Source of the DNA: Pedobacter sp. BAL39
GTDB lineage: Bacteria > Bacteroidota > Bacteroidia > Sphingobacteriales > Sphingobacteriaceae
Direction: 5' to 3'
Assembly (NCBI RefSeq): GCF_000170795.1
Contig: NZ_ABCM01000008.1
Coordinates: 124,001 to 188,000, forward strand
DNA: 64,000 nt
This document shows, one piece after another, positions 16,543 to 26,021 of this stretch (positions are counted from its first letter, which is position 1; the number at the start of each line of letters is the position of its first letter). A program made the position numbers and the translations under genes. The notes beneath the pieces are model-generated. The model saw only the letters and a list, made by a program, of their open reading frames with translations. It ran no database searches and was not told where the DNA came from.

Positions 16543-18204
16543 TTATTTGTTTGTTTTAGCCCAGGCATCTTTCAATCCTACAGTACGGTTGAAGATGATT
16601 CTTTCCGGGGTCGAATCTTTATCTACACAATAGTATCCTTTTCTGATGAACTGGTACCTGGAGTTGATGTCTGCATTGGCCAGGAAAGGCTCTATGTAGG
16701 CATTTTTGATCAGCTCCATGCTGTTCGGGTTAAGGTAATCCTTAAAATCACCTTCTTCAGCATCAGGGGATTCTACGCTGAACAGGCGGTCATAAACCCT
16801 GATCTCTGCACTTTTAGCATGTTTTGTGCTCACCCAATGGATGGTTCCCTTCACATTGATGCCACTCGTATCTTCTCCACTTTTGGATTCAGGGATATAG
16901 GTACAGTGCACTTCAGTGATGTTGCCATCGGCATCCTTGCGGAAGTCTTCACATTTAACGATGTAGGCATGTTTCAGTCTGACCGTCGCACCCGGTGCGA
17001 GGCGGAACCATTTTTTTGCCGGTTCTTCCATGAAGTCCTCACGTTCGATCCAAAGCTCGTTGCTGAAAGGGATCTCCCTGCTGCCACCTTTATCTTCTGC
17101 CTCAGGATTGTTCTCTCCGATAAGGGTTTCTTCCTGACCTTCAGGGTAGTTGGTGATGACCAGTTTGATGGGATCCATGACTGCCATGACCCTGTTGGCT
17201 GTTTTGTTGAGGTGCTCGCGCACGCAGAACTCCAGCAGGCTGAGCTCAATGATGTTTTCTCTTTTGGCGATGCCGATCCTTTCACAAAATTCGCGGATGC
17301 TTTCCGGGGTATACCCACGTCTCCTCAATCCACTTATGGTAGGCATCCGGGGGTCATCCCATCCGCTGACCACACCTTCGTTTACCAGTTGGAGCAGCTT
17401 ACGCTTGCTCATTACGGTATAGGAAAGGTTGAGGCGGGCAAATTCATATTGTTTTGATGGAAAGATTTCCAGGTGTTCAATGAACCAGTCGTACAGCTCA
17501 CGGTGTGATACATACTCCAGCGTACATATCGAATGGGTAATGGTCTCGATGCTGTCGCTCTGACCATGCGCGAAGTCGTACATCGGATAGATGCACCATT
17601 TGTTGCCGGTCCTGTGGTGTTCTGCGTGTTTAATGCGGTAGATGATCGGGTCGCGCATCAGCATGTTGGTGCTGGCCATATCGATTTTAGCCCTCAAAGT
17701 GCAGAAGCCATCGGCGAACTCGCCGGCTTTCATGCGGCTGAAAAGATCCAGATTTTCGGCAATGCTGCGTCCTCTGTCGGCACTATCCGTTCCAGGCTCT
17801 GTAGGTGTGCCTTTCAGGGCGGCAATATCTTCGGCAGTACTGTGGTCTACATAAGCAAGTCCCTTCTCAATCAGCTTTACAGCAAAATCGTAAAGGGTAT
17901 CAAAGTAGTCGGAAGTATAGAGTTCGTTTTTCCATTCAAAGCCCAGCCAACGGATATCTTCCTGCTGACTGTCTACATATTCGGTTTTCTCTGTCACCGG
18001 GTTGGTGTCATCAAATCTCAGGTTGGTATAACCACCATATTTTTTTGTCAGTCCGAAGTTAAGGCAGATGGCCTTTGCATGTCCAATGTGGAGGTACCCA
18101 TTTGGCTCCGGAGGAAAACGGGTAATTAACGTATCGTATTTTCCGCTATTTAAATCGTTCTCAATGATCTCTTCTATAAAGTTCAATGATCTTTCTTCAC
18201 TCAT
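16543..18204 (-). CDS. glnS: Glutaminyl-tRNA synthetase (GlnRS)
   Basis: A 553-residue class I synthetase charging tRNA-Gln. The HIGH motif is FPPEPNGYLHIGHAKA near residue 30 and the KMSKS motif is VMSKRKL. The C-terminal beta-barrel anticodon-binding region includes the RLKHAY and IHWVSTKHA segments, which are diagnostic for GlnRS rather than GluRS. With this enzyme the cell need not make Gln-tRNA by transamidation. A -7 element lies just upstream (18225-18232) and a terminator downstream, so it is probably a single-gene transcript. Confidence 0.97.
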   Translation of the reverse strand: MSEERSLNFIEEIIENDLNSGKYDTLITRFPPEPNGYLHIGHAKAICLNFGLTKKYGGYTNLRFDDTNPVTEKTEYVDSQQEDIRWLGFEWKNELYTSDYFDTLYDFAVKLIEKGLAYVDHSTAEDIAALKGTPTEPGTDSADRGRSIAENLDLFSRMKAGEFADGFCTLRAKIDMASTNMLMRDPIIYRIKHAEHHRTGNKWCIYPMYDFAHGQSDSIETITHSICTLEYVSHRELYDWFIEHLEIFPSKQYEFARLNLSYTVMSKRKLLQLVNEGVVSGWDDPRMPTISGLRRRGYTPESIREFCERIGIAKRENIIELSLLEFCVREHLNKTANRVMAVMDPIKLVITNYPEGQEETLIGENNPEAEDKGGSREIPFSNELWIEREDFMEEPAKKWFRLAPGATVRLKHAYIVKCEDFRKDADGNITEVHCTYIPESKSGEDTSGINVKGTIHWVSTKHAKSAEIRVYDRLFSVESPDAEEGDFKDYLNPNSMELIKNAYIEPFLANADINSRYQFIRKGYYCVDKDSTPERIIFNRTVGLKDAWAKTNK

Positions 18205-18224
18205 AAAAACTGTAAATTAATATT

Positions 18225-18232
18225 CAAAGTTA
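18225..18232 (-). promoter_or_regulatory. Bacteroidota -7 element for glnS
   Basis: On the minus strand this reads TAACTTTG, an exact TAnnTTTG match ending 20 bases before the glnS ATG. No clear -33 TTG was found. Confidence 0.5.
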
Positions 18233-18421
18233 ACATAAAACGGCTAATTTACTTACTTTTACCTTACACTATTCATATAAATTGTGTGCAGAACATGCCA
18301 CATACCGACATCCAAAAGCCTCCGCAGGGAGTGTGTGTTGTTTGTCTGCTTCAGGGCACAATAAAGGTAATTATCGATGGTTATATAAAGACCGGAAGAA
18401 GAAACATAAAATTTTTAAGAG

Positions 18422-19204
18422 ATGGTATATCAGCATATTTTATCAGAATTAAGGGCGGAGGTGCTTTATGTCACCATCAACAGGGAACGTAAATTAAACG
18501 CGCTGAACAAAGAGACGCTGTCGGAACTCGCACATGTCATTGCCTATGCGGAAAGTACTGCAGCGGTAAAGGCGGTGCTGCTCACAGGCGCAGGAGAGAA
18601 GGCTTTTGTGGCGGGCGCTGATATCACCGAATTTGCTGCTTTTTCAGCTGCTGAGGGTGAAGCGCTGGCGCGGGAAGGTCAGCATAATGTATTTGATGCG
18701 ATTGAACGCTGCCCTAAACCGGTGGTTGCCGCCATTAACGGATTTGCACTGGGTGGTGGACTGGAGCTGGCCATGGCCTGTCACATCAGGCTGGCTGCGG
18801 ATCATGCGCGGCTTGGGCTGCCAGAAGTTTCCCTGGGCCTGATCCCAGGGTATGGGGGCACGCAACGGCTGACGCAGCTGGTCGGAAAAGGGCATGCGAT
18901 GGAGCTGATCACTACTGCGGAGATGATTTCTGCCGAACGTGCGGCGGAGATTGGCCTGGTAAATCATGTAGTTCCAATAGGGGAACTCCAAAGTAAGGCG
19001 GGGGAGCTGATCGAAAAAATAAAGCTGCGCTCACCCTCGGCAATATCGTACGCGATTAAAGCCATAAATGCCGCAGTCAGTCATGAGGAGAATGGATTTG
19101 AAACGGAAATCTCCGCTTTCGGAGCATGTTTCGGTACCGTTGATTTTAAGGAAGGCACAACTGCTTTCCTGGAAAAGAGAAAACCGAATTTCAGCGGTCA
19201 ATAG
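18422..19204 (+). CDS. Enoyl-CoA hydratase/isomerase (crotonase family)
   Basis: A 260-residue crotonase-fold enzyme. The oxyanion-hole segments are KAFVAGADITEF and ALGGGLELAMACH. Both catalytic glutamates are present, one in GGGLELAM and one in GLPEVSLGLIPGYGGTQRL. This pattern fits an enoyl-CoA hydratase acting in fatty-acid or amino-acid degradation; the last ~50 residues contain the EKRKPNF tail typical of such hydratases. It stands alone between glnS (divergent) and a terminator, so no pathway partner is adjacent. Confidence 0.92.
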   Translation: MVYQHILSELRAEVLYVTINRERKLNALNKETLSELAHVIAYAESTAAVKAVLLTGAGEKAFVAGADITEFAAFSAAEGEALAREGQHNVFDAIERCPKPVVAAINGFALGGGLELAMACHIRLAADHARLGLPEVSLGLIPGYGGTQRLTQLVGKGHAMELITTAEMISAERAAEIGLVNHVVPIGELQSKAGELIEKIKLRSPSAISYAIKAINAAVSHEENGFETEISAFGACFGTVDFKEGTTAFLEKRKPNFSGQ

Positions 19205-19225
19205 TCCCATCTTGAAGATCTGTCC

Positions 19226-19254
19226 GCCTGTCAGTTTCGCCGACAGGCTTTTTT
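19226..19254 (+). terminator. Intrinsic terminator after the enoyl-CoA hydratase gene
   Basis: A 7-bp stem (GCCTGTC at 19226-19232, GACAGGC at 19242-19248) followed by six T's. Confidence 0.85.
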
Positions 19255-19372
19255 ATGCCCGATGTGAATGAAAAGATCGTTAATCTAGCAAAAAGTGTAG
19301 AAAAAATTTCCCATGATAAAAATTGTATTTATATTTATCTAATTAAACGGGCAGCCCACAATTCATTTTTAT

Positions 19373-20773
19373 ATGAGAAACATATTGATTGTTGATGATG
19401 AGATAAACATTGGTTTATTGCTATCTAAATTCCTGACCAGGAATTCTTTTAGTGTATCAACAGCCACGAGTGGTAGTTCAGCGATGGAACATCTGGCAAA
19501 GGAACATTATGATTTGGTGTTATGTGATTACCGTCTGGAAGATACAGACGGTAGGGAGATGTTGGTAAAAATCAAGGCGAGTTACCCTCGTACGGGTGTC
19601 ATCATTATTACAGGATATTCCGATATCAAGCTGGCAGTGGAGCTGATCAAACTTGGTGCCTATGATTACATCACCAAGCCGCTGTATCCGGATGAAATCT
19701 TAAATACAATCAACAAAGCAATAGATACGCAGGCTGCATTGAGCACCGGACAGGAGACTGCGATAGTGGAAGAGCCTAAGACGAAGCCGAGTAAAGAGAT
19801 TTATGGGGAGGCGGATGATTTTGTAGCAGGGCAGAGTCCTGCGTCAAAAGAACTGTACAAGCAGATCCAGCTGGTAGCGCCAACCTCCTACAGTGTGATC
19901 CTTACCGGTGAAAGCGGTACAGGGAAGGAGTCTGTGGCGATGGCCATCCACCTGAACAGTCCACGGAAAAACCAGCCCTTTGTGGCGATGGACTGTGGTT
20001 CACTGACGAAGGAACTTGCAGGTAGTGAATTCTTTGGCCATGAGAAAGGATCTTTTACAGGTGCCTTATATACTAAGATCGGTCATTTTGAGATGGCCAA
20101 TGGAGGTACCTTGTTTCTGGATGAAGTAGGGAACCTTTCCTACGAGATCCAGGCGGCGCTGCTCCGTACGGTGCAGGAACGTAAAATTAAAAGAATCGGC
20201 AGCACGAAGGAGATCGACCTGGATGTGCGCATCATCGTGGCCACCAATGAAAATCTGGGACATGCCATTCAAAAGGGGCGTTTCCGCGAAGATCTGTACC
20301 ACCGTTTCAACGAATTTTCAATCAACCTGCCGCCGCTGAGTCAGCGCGGACGTGACATCATGGTGTTTGCTGCAAACTTCCTGGAGGTTGCCAATCATGA
20401 GCTTAACAGAAATGTGCAGGGCTTCTCTGCGGAAGTGGAAGAATGTTTTCTGACCTACAACTGGCCTGGAAATGTGCGTGAGCTGAAAAATGTGGTACGC
20501 CGCGCCACATTGTTGACAGAGAGTCAGGAAATCCAGCTGAAAGCACTCCCACTGGAAATATCTACCTACGCAAAGGCTTCTGCCATGGAACACTCGATCT
20601 CAAGGGTAGAAAAACCAAGAGACCTCAAAAATGCAGCATTGGAAGCTGAATATGAGGCCATCCTGAAAGTGCTCAGAGAAGTTAATTTCAATAAAACAAA
20701 GGCTGCGAAGATCCTGAATATTGACCGCAAGACCTTGTACAATAAGATGAGGGCAATTAACCTGGAATCCTAA
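19373..20773 (+). CDS. Sigma-54-dependent response regulator, NtrC family
   Basis: A 466-residue activator. Receiver domain ~1-120 (D in LCDYRLEDTDG, K in YITKPLY); AAA+ domain ~155-385 with Walker A GESGTGKES, the sigma-54 loop GSFTGA (usual form GAFTGA), Walker B FLDEVGN and arginine-finger region RFREDLYHRFN; and a C-terminal Fis-type helix-turn-helix (FNKTKAAKILNIDRKTLYNKM). It drives open-complex formation at sigma-54 promoters when phosphorylated. No kinase is adjacent. The AI-2E permease gene follows after three bases and is cotranscribed. Confidence 0.95.
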   Translation: MRNILIVDDEINIGLLLSKFLTRNSFSVSTATSGSSAMEHLAKEHYDLVLCDYRLEDTDGREMLVKIKASYPRTGVIIITGYSDIKLAVELIKLGAYDYITKPLYPDEILNTINKAIDTQAALSTGQETAIVEEPKTKPSKEIYGEADDFVAGQSPASKELYKQIQLVAPTSYSVILTGESGTGKESVAMAIHLNSPRKNQPFVAMDCGSLTKELAGSEFFGHEKGSFTGALYTKIGHFEMANGGTLFLDEVGNLSYEIQAALLRTVQERKIKRIGSTKEIDLDVRIIVATNENLGHAIQKGRFREDLYHRFNEFSINLPPLSQRGRDIMVFAANFLEVANHELNRNVQGFSAEVEECFLTYNWPGNVRELKNVVRRATLLTESQEIQLKALPLEISTYAKASAMEHSISRVEKPRDLKNAALEAEYEAILKVLREVNFNKTKAAKILNIDRKTLYNKMRAINLES

Positions 20774-20776
20774 GTG

Positions 20777-21829
20777 ATGTCTCTTTTTACCTACAAACAG
20801 CGGAATACCATCAACCTGGTGATCATTATTGCTCTGGGTTGTTTAATTGCCTATTCGCTGCAGGGTATATTTGGTTCTATTCTCAGTACGCTTGTTATGT
20901 TCACCATCCTCCGTCCGGCATTTATGTACCTGGTGGAGGAGAAGAAAATGAACAAACGTGTGGCGGCGGTCTTGCTGTTGGTCGTATCGGTGGTGGTGAT
21001 CATTCTGCCTTTTTATGCACTAAGCACCATGGTAATCGAAAAGATTGCCGACCTGCAGAAGGACCAGATTTATTTTAAAAACCTGCTGTTTAAGCTCAAA
21101 CACCTCATTCCTGTGGGTGGCGACTTTCAAAACCTGATTGAGGATGGTATGAAAAAAGCAGGTAACTGGGTTACGGAGCTCTTCCCCTCCTTAATCTCGG
21201 GCGCTTTTAATACCGTGCTGGGGCTGCTCCTCATGTACTTTCTTTTATATTTTATGCTGGTGGAACGCGAGCGTTTTGAGTCCTCGCTGCTCAAGTACGC
21301 GCCCTTCAGAGAGCAGAATGCACAGCGTTTTGCATTGGAGATGAGGAATACGACTTATGCGAATGTCCTCGGACAGGGGTTTATTGCCATGGTGCAGGGC
21401 TCGCTGGTGAGTCTTGCTTTTTATGTACTCGATTATCCCGACCCTTTGTTTTGGGGGGTGATCACCACATTCATCTCCTTTGTGCCTGTGCTGGGGCCTC
21501 CGATTGTGTTTGTTCCCGCGGCAATTATACAAATGCTCAACGGCAATAATGTTGCTGCCTGGGCCATGTTGATTTTCGGTTTTGTGGTGATCATTAACAT
21601 AGACAATGTGTTGCGTTTCATGATTGCAAAGAAAGTTGGCAACATCCATCCCATTATTACCGTAATTGGCGTAGTTATTGGTATACCATTATTTGGAATA
21701 TTGGGCCTTGTATTTGGTCCCCTGCTGCTGTCATATTTCATTCTTTTGGTGAAAATCTATGAAACCAGTGCCATGGCGACGGAAAGATTGGAAAGAATTA
21801 AAACAATTTCCGAACACGAGGGGTTATAA
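20777..21829 (+). CDS. AI-2E family transporter (PerM-like permease)
   Basis: A 350-residue membrane protein starting at the ATG at 20777 (a GTG directly precedes it in frame). Two or three N-terminal helices (~10-75), a soluble segment (~85-135), then about five helices, with the family region FWGVITTFISFVPVLGPPIVFVPAA and the closing GIPLFGILGLVFGPLLLSYF. Members include the E. coli AI-2 exporter TqsA and sodium/proton antiporters, so substrate assignment is unsafe. It is in one operon with the sigma-54 activator and probably with the small genes downstream. Confidence 0.9.
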   Translation: MSLFTYKQRNTINLVIIIALGCLIAYSLQGIFGSILSTLVMFTILRPAFMYLVEEKKMNKRVAAVLLLVVSVVVIILPFYALSTMVIEKIADLQKDQIYFKNLLFKLKHLIPVGGDFQNLIEDGMKKAGNWVTELFPSLISGAFNTVLGLLLMYFLLYFMLVERERFESSLLKYAPFREQNAQRFALEMRNTTYANVLGQGFIAMVQGSLVSLAFYVLDYPDPLFWGVITTFISFVPVLGPPIVFVPAAIIQMLNGNNVAAWAMLIFGFVVIINIDNVLRFMIAKKVGNIHPIITVIGVVIGIPLFGILGLVFGPLLLSYFILLVKIYETSAMATERLERIKTISEHEGL

Positions 21830-21875
21830 TTTTATATTCCAGCGTAGTGAATGTTAAACAAAAAATTTAAATGTC

Positions 21876-22142
21876 ATGAATGATAATTCAAAAGTACTAG
21901 TTGGGCTATTGGCCGGTTTAGCTGCAGGAGCGGCTTTAGGTTTATTGTTTGCGCCGGATAAAGGCAGTGATACCAGGGATAAGTTGAGCCAGTCGCTGAA
22001 AGACCTTGGTGATTCTATCAAAGACAGGGCTGCAGATGAAATCAACAATCTGGCGAACCTTAAAGATAAGGTTGTGAGTTCAGTAAAGAGCAAGCTTCGT
22101 GATGCAGAGGAAGAATTTGCAGACGACGTTGAGCACGCTTAA
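21876..22142 (+). CDS. YtxH domain-containing small membrane protein
   Basis: An 88-residue protein with an N-terminal glycine/alanine-rich membrane helix ([22 protein letters not shown], about residues 6-27) followed by the [12 protein letters not shown] motif typical of YtxH proteins, then a charged amphipathic helix. YtxH proteins are associated with general stress and envelope conditions, with no known activity. It leads a three-gene set with the next two small genes. Confidence 0.88.
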   Translation: MNDNSKVLVGLLAGLAAGAALGLLFAPDKGSDTRDKLSQSLKDLGDSIKDRAADEINNLANLKDKVVSSVKSKLRDAEEEFADDVEHA

Positions 22143-22172
22143 TTCACGGTAAACAAGCCAAAATCTAAAATA

Positions 22173-22556
22173 ATGCAGGAAAATAAAGAAAAAGATTTCG
22201 AAGACTTACTGGAAGATACCAAGAGTTATATCAATACCCGGATAGAATATACCCGGTTGTATATGGTAGAGCGTGCCTCCAAAGTTTTTGCCGATCTGGT
22301 GACCAATGCGGCGGTGGCGATATGTTTTATCCTGGCCTTTCTGTTTGGAACCTTTACTTTAGCCCTGTTCTTATCAGATGTTTTAGGCAGTTATACCAGG
22401 GGATTTGGTTGCGTGGCACTCATCTATGTCGCATTGGCATTGATTGTTTATTTTACCAAGGATAAATATATTGAAAAAGCCATCGTAAACTTTTCTATCC
22501 GTAATTATTTTAATAAGCTGGCCGACAAGGAGGAGGAAGATGAGCAGAAAGTATAA
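22173..22556 (+). CDS. Small membrane protein, phage-holin-family-like (DUF1469 type)
   Basis: A 127-residue protein with a cytoplasmic amphipathic N terminus (~1-45), two membrane helices (~46-66 and ~77-97) and a charged tail. The pattern ARLYMVERASKVFADL followed by two helices resembles the Bacteroidota proteins labelled phage holin family or DUF1469, often found next to YtxH genes. It overlaps the next gene by 17 bases, indicating cotranslation. A real holin role is unlikely here because no phage genes are nearby. Confidence 0.75.
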   Translation: MQENKEKDFEDLLEDTKSYINTRIEYTRLYMVERASKVFADLVTNAAVAICFILAFLFGTFTLALFLSDVLGSYTRGFGCVALIYVALALIVYFTKDKYIEKAIVNFSIRNYFNKLADKEEEDEQKV

Positions 22557-22983
22557 CATCCGTAACCTGGATGACCTTCATGCAGAAGTTTCCAAGCTAA
22601 AAGCGGAGTACCGGCTTAAAGAAGAGGTGTTGATTGATGATTCAAAAAAATACGTCCGTCAGTTTACGCCGGGGAACCTGATTAAACGGTTTGCGACACC
22701 CTCTGCGTTTTTAAAGGCGGATGACAAGTATAACATCAGCAGTACCGTGTTGTCATGGGCACTTCCAATATTTATGAACAGAACCCTTTTTAAGGGCTCA
22801 GGGATCTTAACTAAGACATTGGTTGGGCTTGCCTCCGGAAAGGTTGGAAAGTCGCTTGATGCGGAGCATATATCCGGCATTTTTAATGCGGTAAAATCAA
22901 TATTTACCGGCTCGGGAAAAAAGAAAACCGTCGATGCGAGGGATATTGATTACGGTATTCCTCCTGATAGTGAAACTTATTAA
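22540..22983 (+). CDS. Hypothetical protein of the YtxH gene set
   Basis: A 147-residue protein without a signal peptide. It has a charged N-terminal helix (NLDDLHAEVSKLKAEYRLKEEVL) and a mildly hydrophobic central part (~65-125, SSTVLSWALPIFMNRTLFKGSG, TKTLVGLASGKVGKSL) that may associate with the membrane. No recognised domain. The 17-base overlap with the holin-like gene and the following terminator mark it as the last gene of this stress-type operon. Confidence 0.75.
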   Translation: MSRKYNIRNLDDLHAEVSKLKAEYRLKEEVLIDDSKKYVRQFTPGNLIKRFATPSAFLKADDKYNISSTVLSWALPIFMNRTLFKGSGILTKTLVGLASGKVGKSLDAEHISGIFNAVKSIFTGSGKKKTVDARDIDYGIPPDSETY

Positions 22984-22991
22984 ATGAACAT

Positions 22992-23028
22992 AAAAAAAGG
23001 AAGCCTGAGTATATGGCTTCCTTTTTTT
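22992..23028. terminator. Bidirectional intrinsic terminator
   Basis: The stem AAAAAAAGGAAGCC / GGCTTCCTTTTTTT around a 9-base loop has T-runs on both strands. It ends the YtxH set (plus) and aspS (minus). Confidence 0.92.
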
Positions 23029-23047
23029 ATGGATTGATATCAGCTGC

Positions 23048-24793
23048 TTATATGGTAGATTTAATCTTCAGCTCATTTAACTGTTTATCATCAATGGCAG
23101 AAGGGCTGTCAATCATGACATCTCTTCCGGAATTGTTTTTAGGAAATGCGATTACATCGCGGATGCTATCCAGTCCGGCGAAGATGGAGCAGAGCCTGTC
23201 AAAGCCGAAGGCGATACCACCATGTGGAGGAGCACCAAATTCAAACGCATCCATAAGGAACCCGAATTGTTTCTGTGCTTCTTCAGGAGAGAATCCAAGG
23301 TGCTTGAACATCAGCGCCTGCAGCGTTCTGTCGTGGATCCTGATGGATCCACCACCAATTTCAGTTCCATTGACCACCATATCATAAGCATTTGCCCTTA
23401 CTGCTCCCGGAGCGGTATCCAGGAGTGAGATGTCTTCCGGTTTTGGAGAAGTAAAAGGGTGGTGCATGGCGTGATAACGTTCCGTCTCCTCATCCCATTC
23501 CAGGAGCGGGAAGTCCAGCACCCAGAGGGCACTGTATGTATTTTTGTCGCGCAGACCAAGGCGTGTACCCATTTCCAGACGCAATTCGCTCAGTTGCTTG
23601 CGCACCTTGTCCTGTGTTCCTGCCATGATCAATACCAGGTCTCCCGGTTTGGTGTTCATGGCATCAGACCATTTTTTTAATTCTTCTTCATTGTAAAACT
23701 TATCTACGGAAGATTTCAACGATCCATCTTCATTGTGTCTCATGTAGATCAAGCCCGTGGCGCCAATCTGAGGACGTTTAATGAAATCTGTCAGCTCATC
23801 TACTTGCTTGCGGGTATAAGCCGCACAGCCGGCAGCATTAATGCCGATCACGAGTTCCGCATTGTCAAATACAGGGAAATCTTTTCCTTTAACCATGTCA
23901 TTCAGTTCTACAAAACGCATGTCAAAGCGGGTGTCCGGTTTATCGGAGCCATAAAATCGCATTGCGTCCGCGTATTGCATTCTAGGGACCTCAGGAAGGT
24001 CTATGCCTTTGATTTCTTTAAACAAGGTACGGATCAACCCTTCGAAAGTATTGAGGATGTCTTCCTGCTCAATGAAAGACATTTCGCAGTCGATCTGTGT
24101 AAATTCCGGCTGTCTGTCGGCACGTAAATCCTCATCCCTGAAGCATTTGACAATCTGGAAATAGCGGTCGAAGCCAGAGACCATCAGCAACTGCTTAAAG
24201 GTTTGCGGAGATTGGGGAAGTGCATAAAACTGGCCTTCGTTCATGCGGCTTGGCACGACAAAGTCGCGGGCCCCTTCAGGAGTAGACTTGATGAGCACCG
24301 GAGTTTCCACTTCGATAAAGTCAAGTTTGTCAAGGTAACGGCGTACCGATTGTGCCATTCTATGGCGCAACACCATATTGTTGCGCAACGGATTGCGGCG
24401 TAAGTCAAGGTAACGGTATTTCATGCGCAGGTCATCACCACCATCTGTATCATCTTCGATCATGAAAGGTGGCAGTTTTGCTGCATTGAGCACTTCCAGG
24501 GCAGTGATTTTGATTTCCACTTCACCGGTAGGCATTTTTAAGTTTTTATTGGATCGTTCTACTACCGTTCCGCTGGCTTTGATGACAAATTCACGGCCCA
24601 GATTGCGGGCAGCCTCACAAAGATCGCGGTTGTCATCCATATTGAATACCAGCTGCGTGATGCCATATCTGTCGCGGATGTCAATAAAAGTCATTCCGCC
24701 CAGGTCTCTTGATTTCTGTACCCAGCCACATAAGACCACGTTTTCGCCTAAATTCTCAATGGTTAAAGCTCCGCAAGTAGTTGTTCTTAACAT
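23048..24793 (-). CDS. aspS: Aspartyl-tRNA synthetase (AspRS)
   Basis: A 581-residue class II synthetase of the bacterial type. An N-terminal OB-fold anticodon domain ([19 protein letters not shown]) is followed by class II motif 2 ([18 protein letters not shown]), the bacterial insertion domain in the middle (~300-420), and motif 3 at the end ([15 protein letters not shown]). It attaches aspartate to tRNA-Asp. A terminator lies downstream and a -7 element upstream, so it is probably monocistronic. Whether it is discriminating or also charges tRNA-Asn cannot be settled here. Confidence 0.97.
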   Translation of the reverse strand: MLRTTTCGALTIENLGENVVLCGWVQKSRDLGGMTFIDIRDRYGITQLVFNMDDNRDLCEAARNLGREFVIKASGTVVERSNKNLKMPTGEVEIKITALEVLNAAKLPPFMIEDDTDGGDDLRMKYRYLDLRRNPLRNNMVLRHRMAQSVRRYLDKLDFIEVETPVLIKSTPEGARDFVVPSRMNEGQFYALPQSPQTFKQLLMVSGFDRYFQIVKCFRDEDLRADRQPEFTQIDCEMSFIEQEDILNTFEGLIRTLFKEIKGIDLPEVPRMQYADAMRFYGSDKPDTRFDMRFVELNDMVKGKDFPVFDNAELVIGINAAGCAAYTRKQVDELTDFIKRPQIGATGLIYMRHNEDGSLKSSVDKFYNEEELKKWSDAMNTKPGDLVLIMAGTQDKVRKQLSELRLEMGTRLGLRDKNTYSALWVLDFPLLEWDEETERYHAMHHPFTSPKPEDISLLDTAPGAVRANAYDMVVNGTEIGGGSIRIHDRTLQALMFKHLGFSPEEAQKQFGFLMDAFEFGAPPHGGIAFGFDRLCSIFAGLDSIRDVIAFPKNNSGRDVMIDSPSAIDDKQLNELKIKSTI

Positions 24794-24813
24794 TATTAAT
24801 CAGTATTAGGTCG

Positions 24814-24821
24814 CAAAAATA
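24814..24821 (-). promoter_or_regulatory. Bacteroidota -7 element for aspS
   Basis: On the minus strand this reads TATTTTTG, an exact TAnnTTTG match ending 20 bases before the aspS ATG. Confidence 0.5.
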
Positions 24822-24851
24822 TTGATTTTGACCCACATATTTCAGGTCGCA

Positions 24852-24885
24852 TTGAATTTAGCGTAGTATATTGAAAATATTTTTG
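24852..24885 (+). promoter_or_regulatory. Promoter of the second ECF sigma operon
   Basis: TTG at 24852-24854 is followed after 23 bases by TATTTTTG (24878-24885). This fits the Bacteroidota housekeeping pattern TTG-N17-23-TAnnTTTG and lies 28 bases before the proposed GTG start. Confidence 0.55.
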
Positions 24886-24913
24886 TTTATCGTGCAACGT
24901 TTCAAAAAAGCGG

Positions 24914-25495
24914 GTGTCCTATAGACGAATTAGAAAGCAATTGGAAACGGCATATATAGACAAACACGTAACACTCGTGAACGAGTGCCGGCAGGGAAGC
25001 CGGAAGGCACAATTTGAAATTTACAAGTTGTATGCCAGGGCTATGTACAATGTTGCGCTGAGGATTGTGAACTATGAAGAGGAGGCGGAGGACGTGCTGC
25101 AGGAATCCTTTCTGGATGCCTTTACACGGCTGGACAGCTTCAGGGGAGAAACAACTTTTGGCCTGTGGCTGAAGCAGATTGTGATCAACAAGTCCATCAA
25201 TTACCTGCGCAAGCGGAAGGTGGAGTTTGTGAGCATCGAGGCGGTGGATTTGGCAGAGGAGCCCTCTGCGGATGTGGAAGACCTGGCGCTGCGGGTGGAA
25301 GAGGTGAAAGCTGGCATAGCGCAGCTTCCCGATAAATATAGGGTGGTGCTGAGTTTGTACCTTTTTGATGGATATGACCACGAAGAGATCGCGCACATTC
25401 TGAAGATTTCAGAAAGCACATCAAGGACGCAGTACATGCGTGCAAAAATGAAATTAAATGGATTATTAGCAAAGATAGGAGCAAAAGATGAATAA
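24914..25495 (+). CDS. RNA polymerase ECF-type sigma factor
   Basis: A 193-residue ECF sigma factor opening with GTG at 24914. Region 2 spans about 22-95 (ARAMYNVALRIVNYEEEAEDVLQESF, FGLWLKQIVINKSINYLRKRK) and region 4 about 130-185 (EEIAHILKISESTSRTQYMRAK). It is the first gene of a three-gene operon with overlapping reading frames: a membrane-anchored partner (8-base overlap) and a repeat-rich secreted protein. The operon structure suggests it controls envelope or surface functions. Confidence 0.92.
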   Translation: MSYRRIRKQLETAYIDKHVTLVNECRQGSRKAQFEIYKLYARAMYNVALRIVNYEEEAEDVLQESFLDAFTRLDSFRGETTFGLWLKQIVINKSINYLRKRKVEFVSIEAVDLAEEPSADVEDLALRVEEVKAGIAQLPDKYRVVLSLYLFDGYDHEEIAHILKISESTSRTQYMRAKMKLNGLLAKIGAKDE

Positions 25496-26021
25496 CAAGG
25501 GGTTAGAGGAGTACATCAGGGAGCATAGGAAAGAGTTTGATGTCAATTTGCCATCAGACCAGCTTTGGGGTAAGATTAGTGATGCGCTGGATGGGCAGAC
25601 GGTAAAAAAGCGTTCGGGGGTGCCGTTGTGGTTAGGTATAGCTGCATCCTTGATCGTGGTGATGGGGCTTATTTTTACATATACCTATCGTAACAGAGGA
25701 AATGAGGAGCTGCAGATTGCTGACATTAACCCAATATATGCAAAGAAGGAACTGAAGTTTGCGAGCCTCATTGAGGAAAAGAAAGACAGCCTGGAGGTCT
25801 TTGCGAAGAAAAATCCGGAATTGTATGCGCAGTTCAGTGCCGATCTGACTAAATTGGGTAACAGTTACGAAGCGTTAAAAAAAGAGTTACAAAACAGTCC
25901 TAATCAGAAGGTTGTGGTTAAAGCGATGGTCAAAAATCTTGAGTTGCAGCTGCAGGTGATCAGCCAGCAGTTGTCGATCATCACTGAGGTAGACGAATAT
26001 AAAAAGGAGAATCAGATATGA
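25488..26021 (+). CDS. Single-pass membrane protein, likely anti-sigma factor
   Basis: A 177-residue protein with a cytoplasmic N-terminal part (~1-43), one membrane helix at about 44-63 (VPLWLGIAASLIVVMGLIFTY) and a periplasmic, helix-rich C-terminal part (~70-177) with probable coiled coil. This topology and the overlap with the preceding ECF sigma gene indicate an anti-sigma factor. The N-terminal LPSDQLWGKI segment resembles the start of several Bacteroidota anti-sigma-like proteins. The role is inferred; there is no zinc motif. Confidence 0.65.
   Translation: MNNKGLEEYIREHRKEFDVNLPSDQLWGKISDALDGQTVKKRSGVPLWLGIAASLIVVMGLIFTYTYRNRGNEELQIADINPIYAKKELKFASLIEEKKDSLEVFAKKNPELYAQFSADLTKLGNSYEALKKELQNSPNQKVVVKAMVKNLELQLQVISQQLSIITEVDEYKKENQI

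Noticed and set aside
4262..18204. gltX and glnS together as a redundant pair
   Set aside because: They are clearly GluRS and GlnRS by motif and C-terminal domain; having both is ordinary in Bacteroidota.
22173..22556. Phage remnant suggested by the holin-like protein
   Set aside because: No other phage gene is nearby, and the neighbours are YtxH-type stress genes; the holin name is only a family label.
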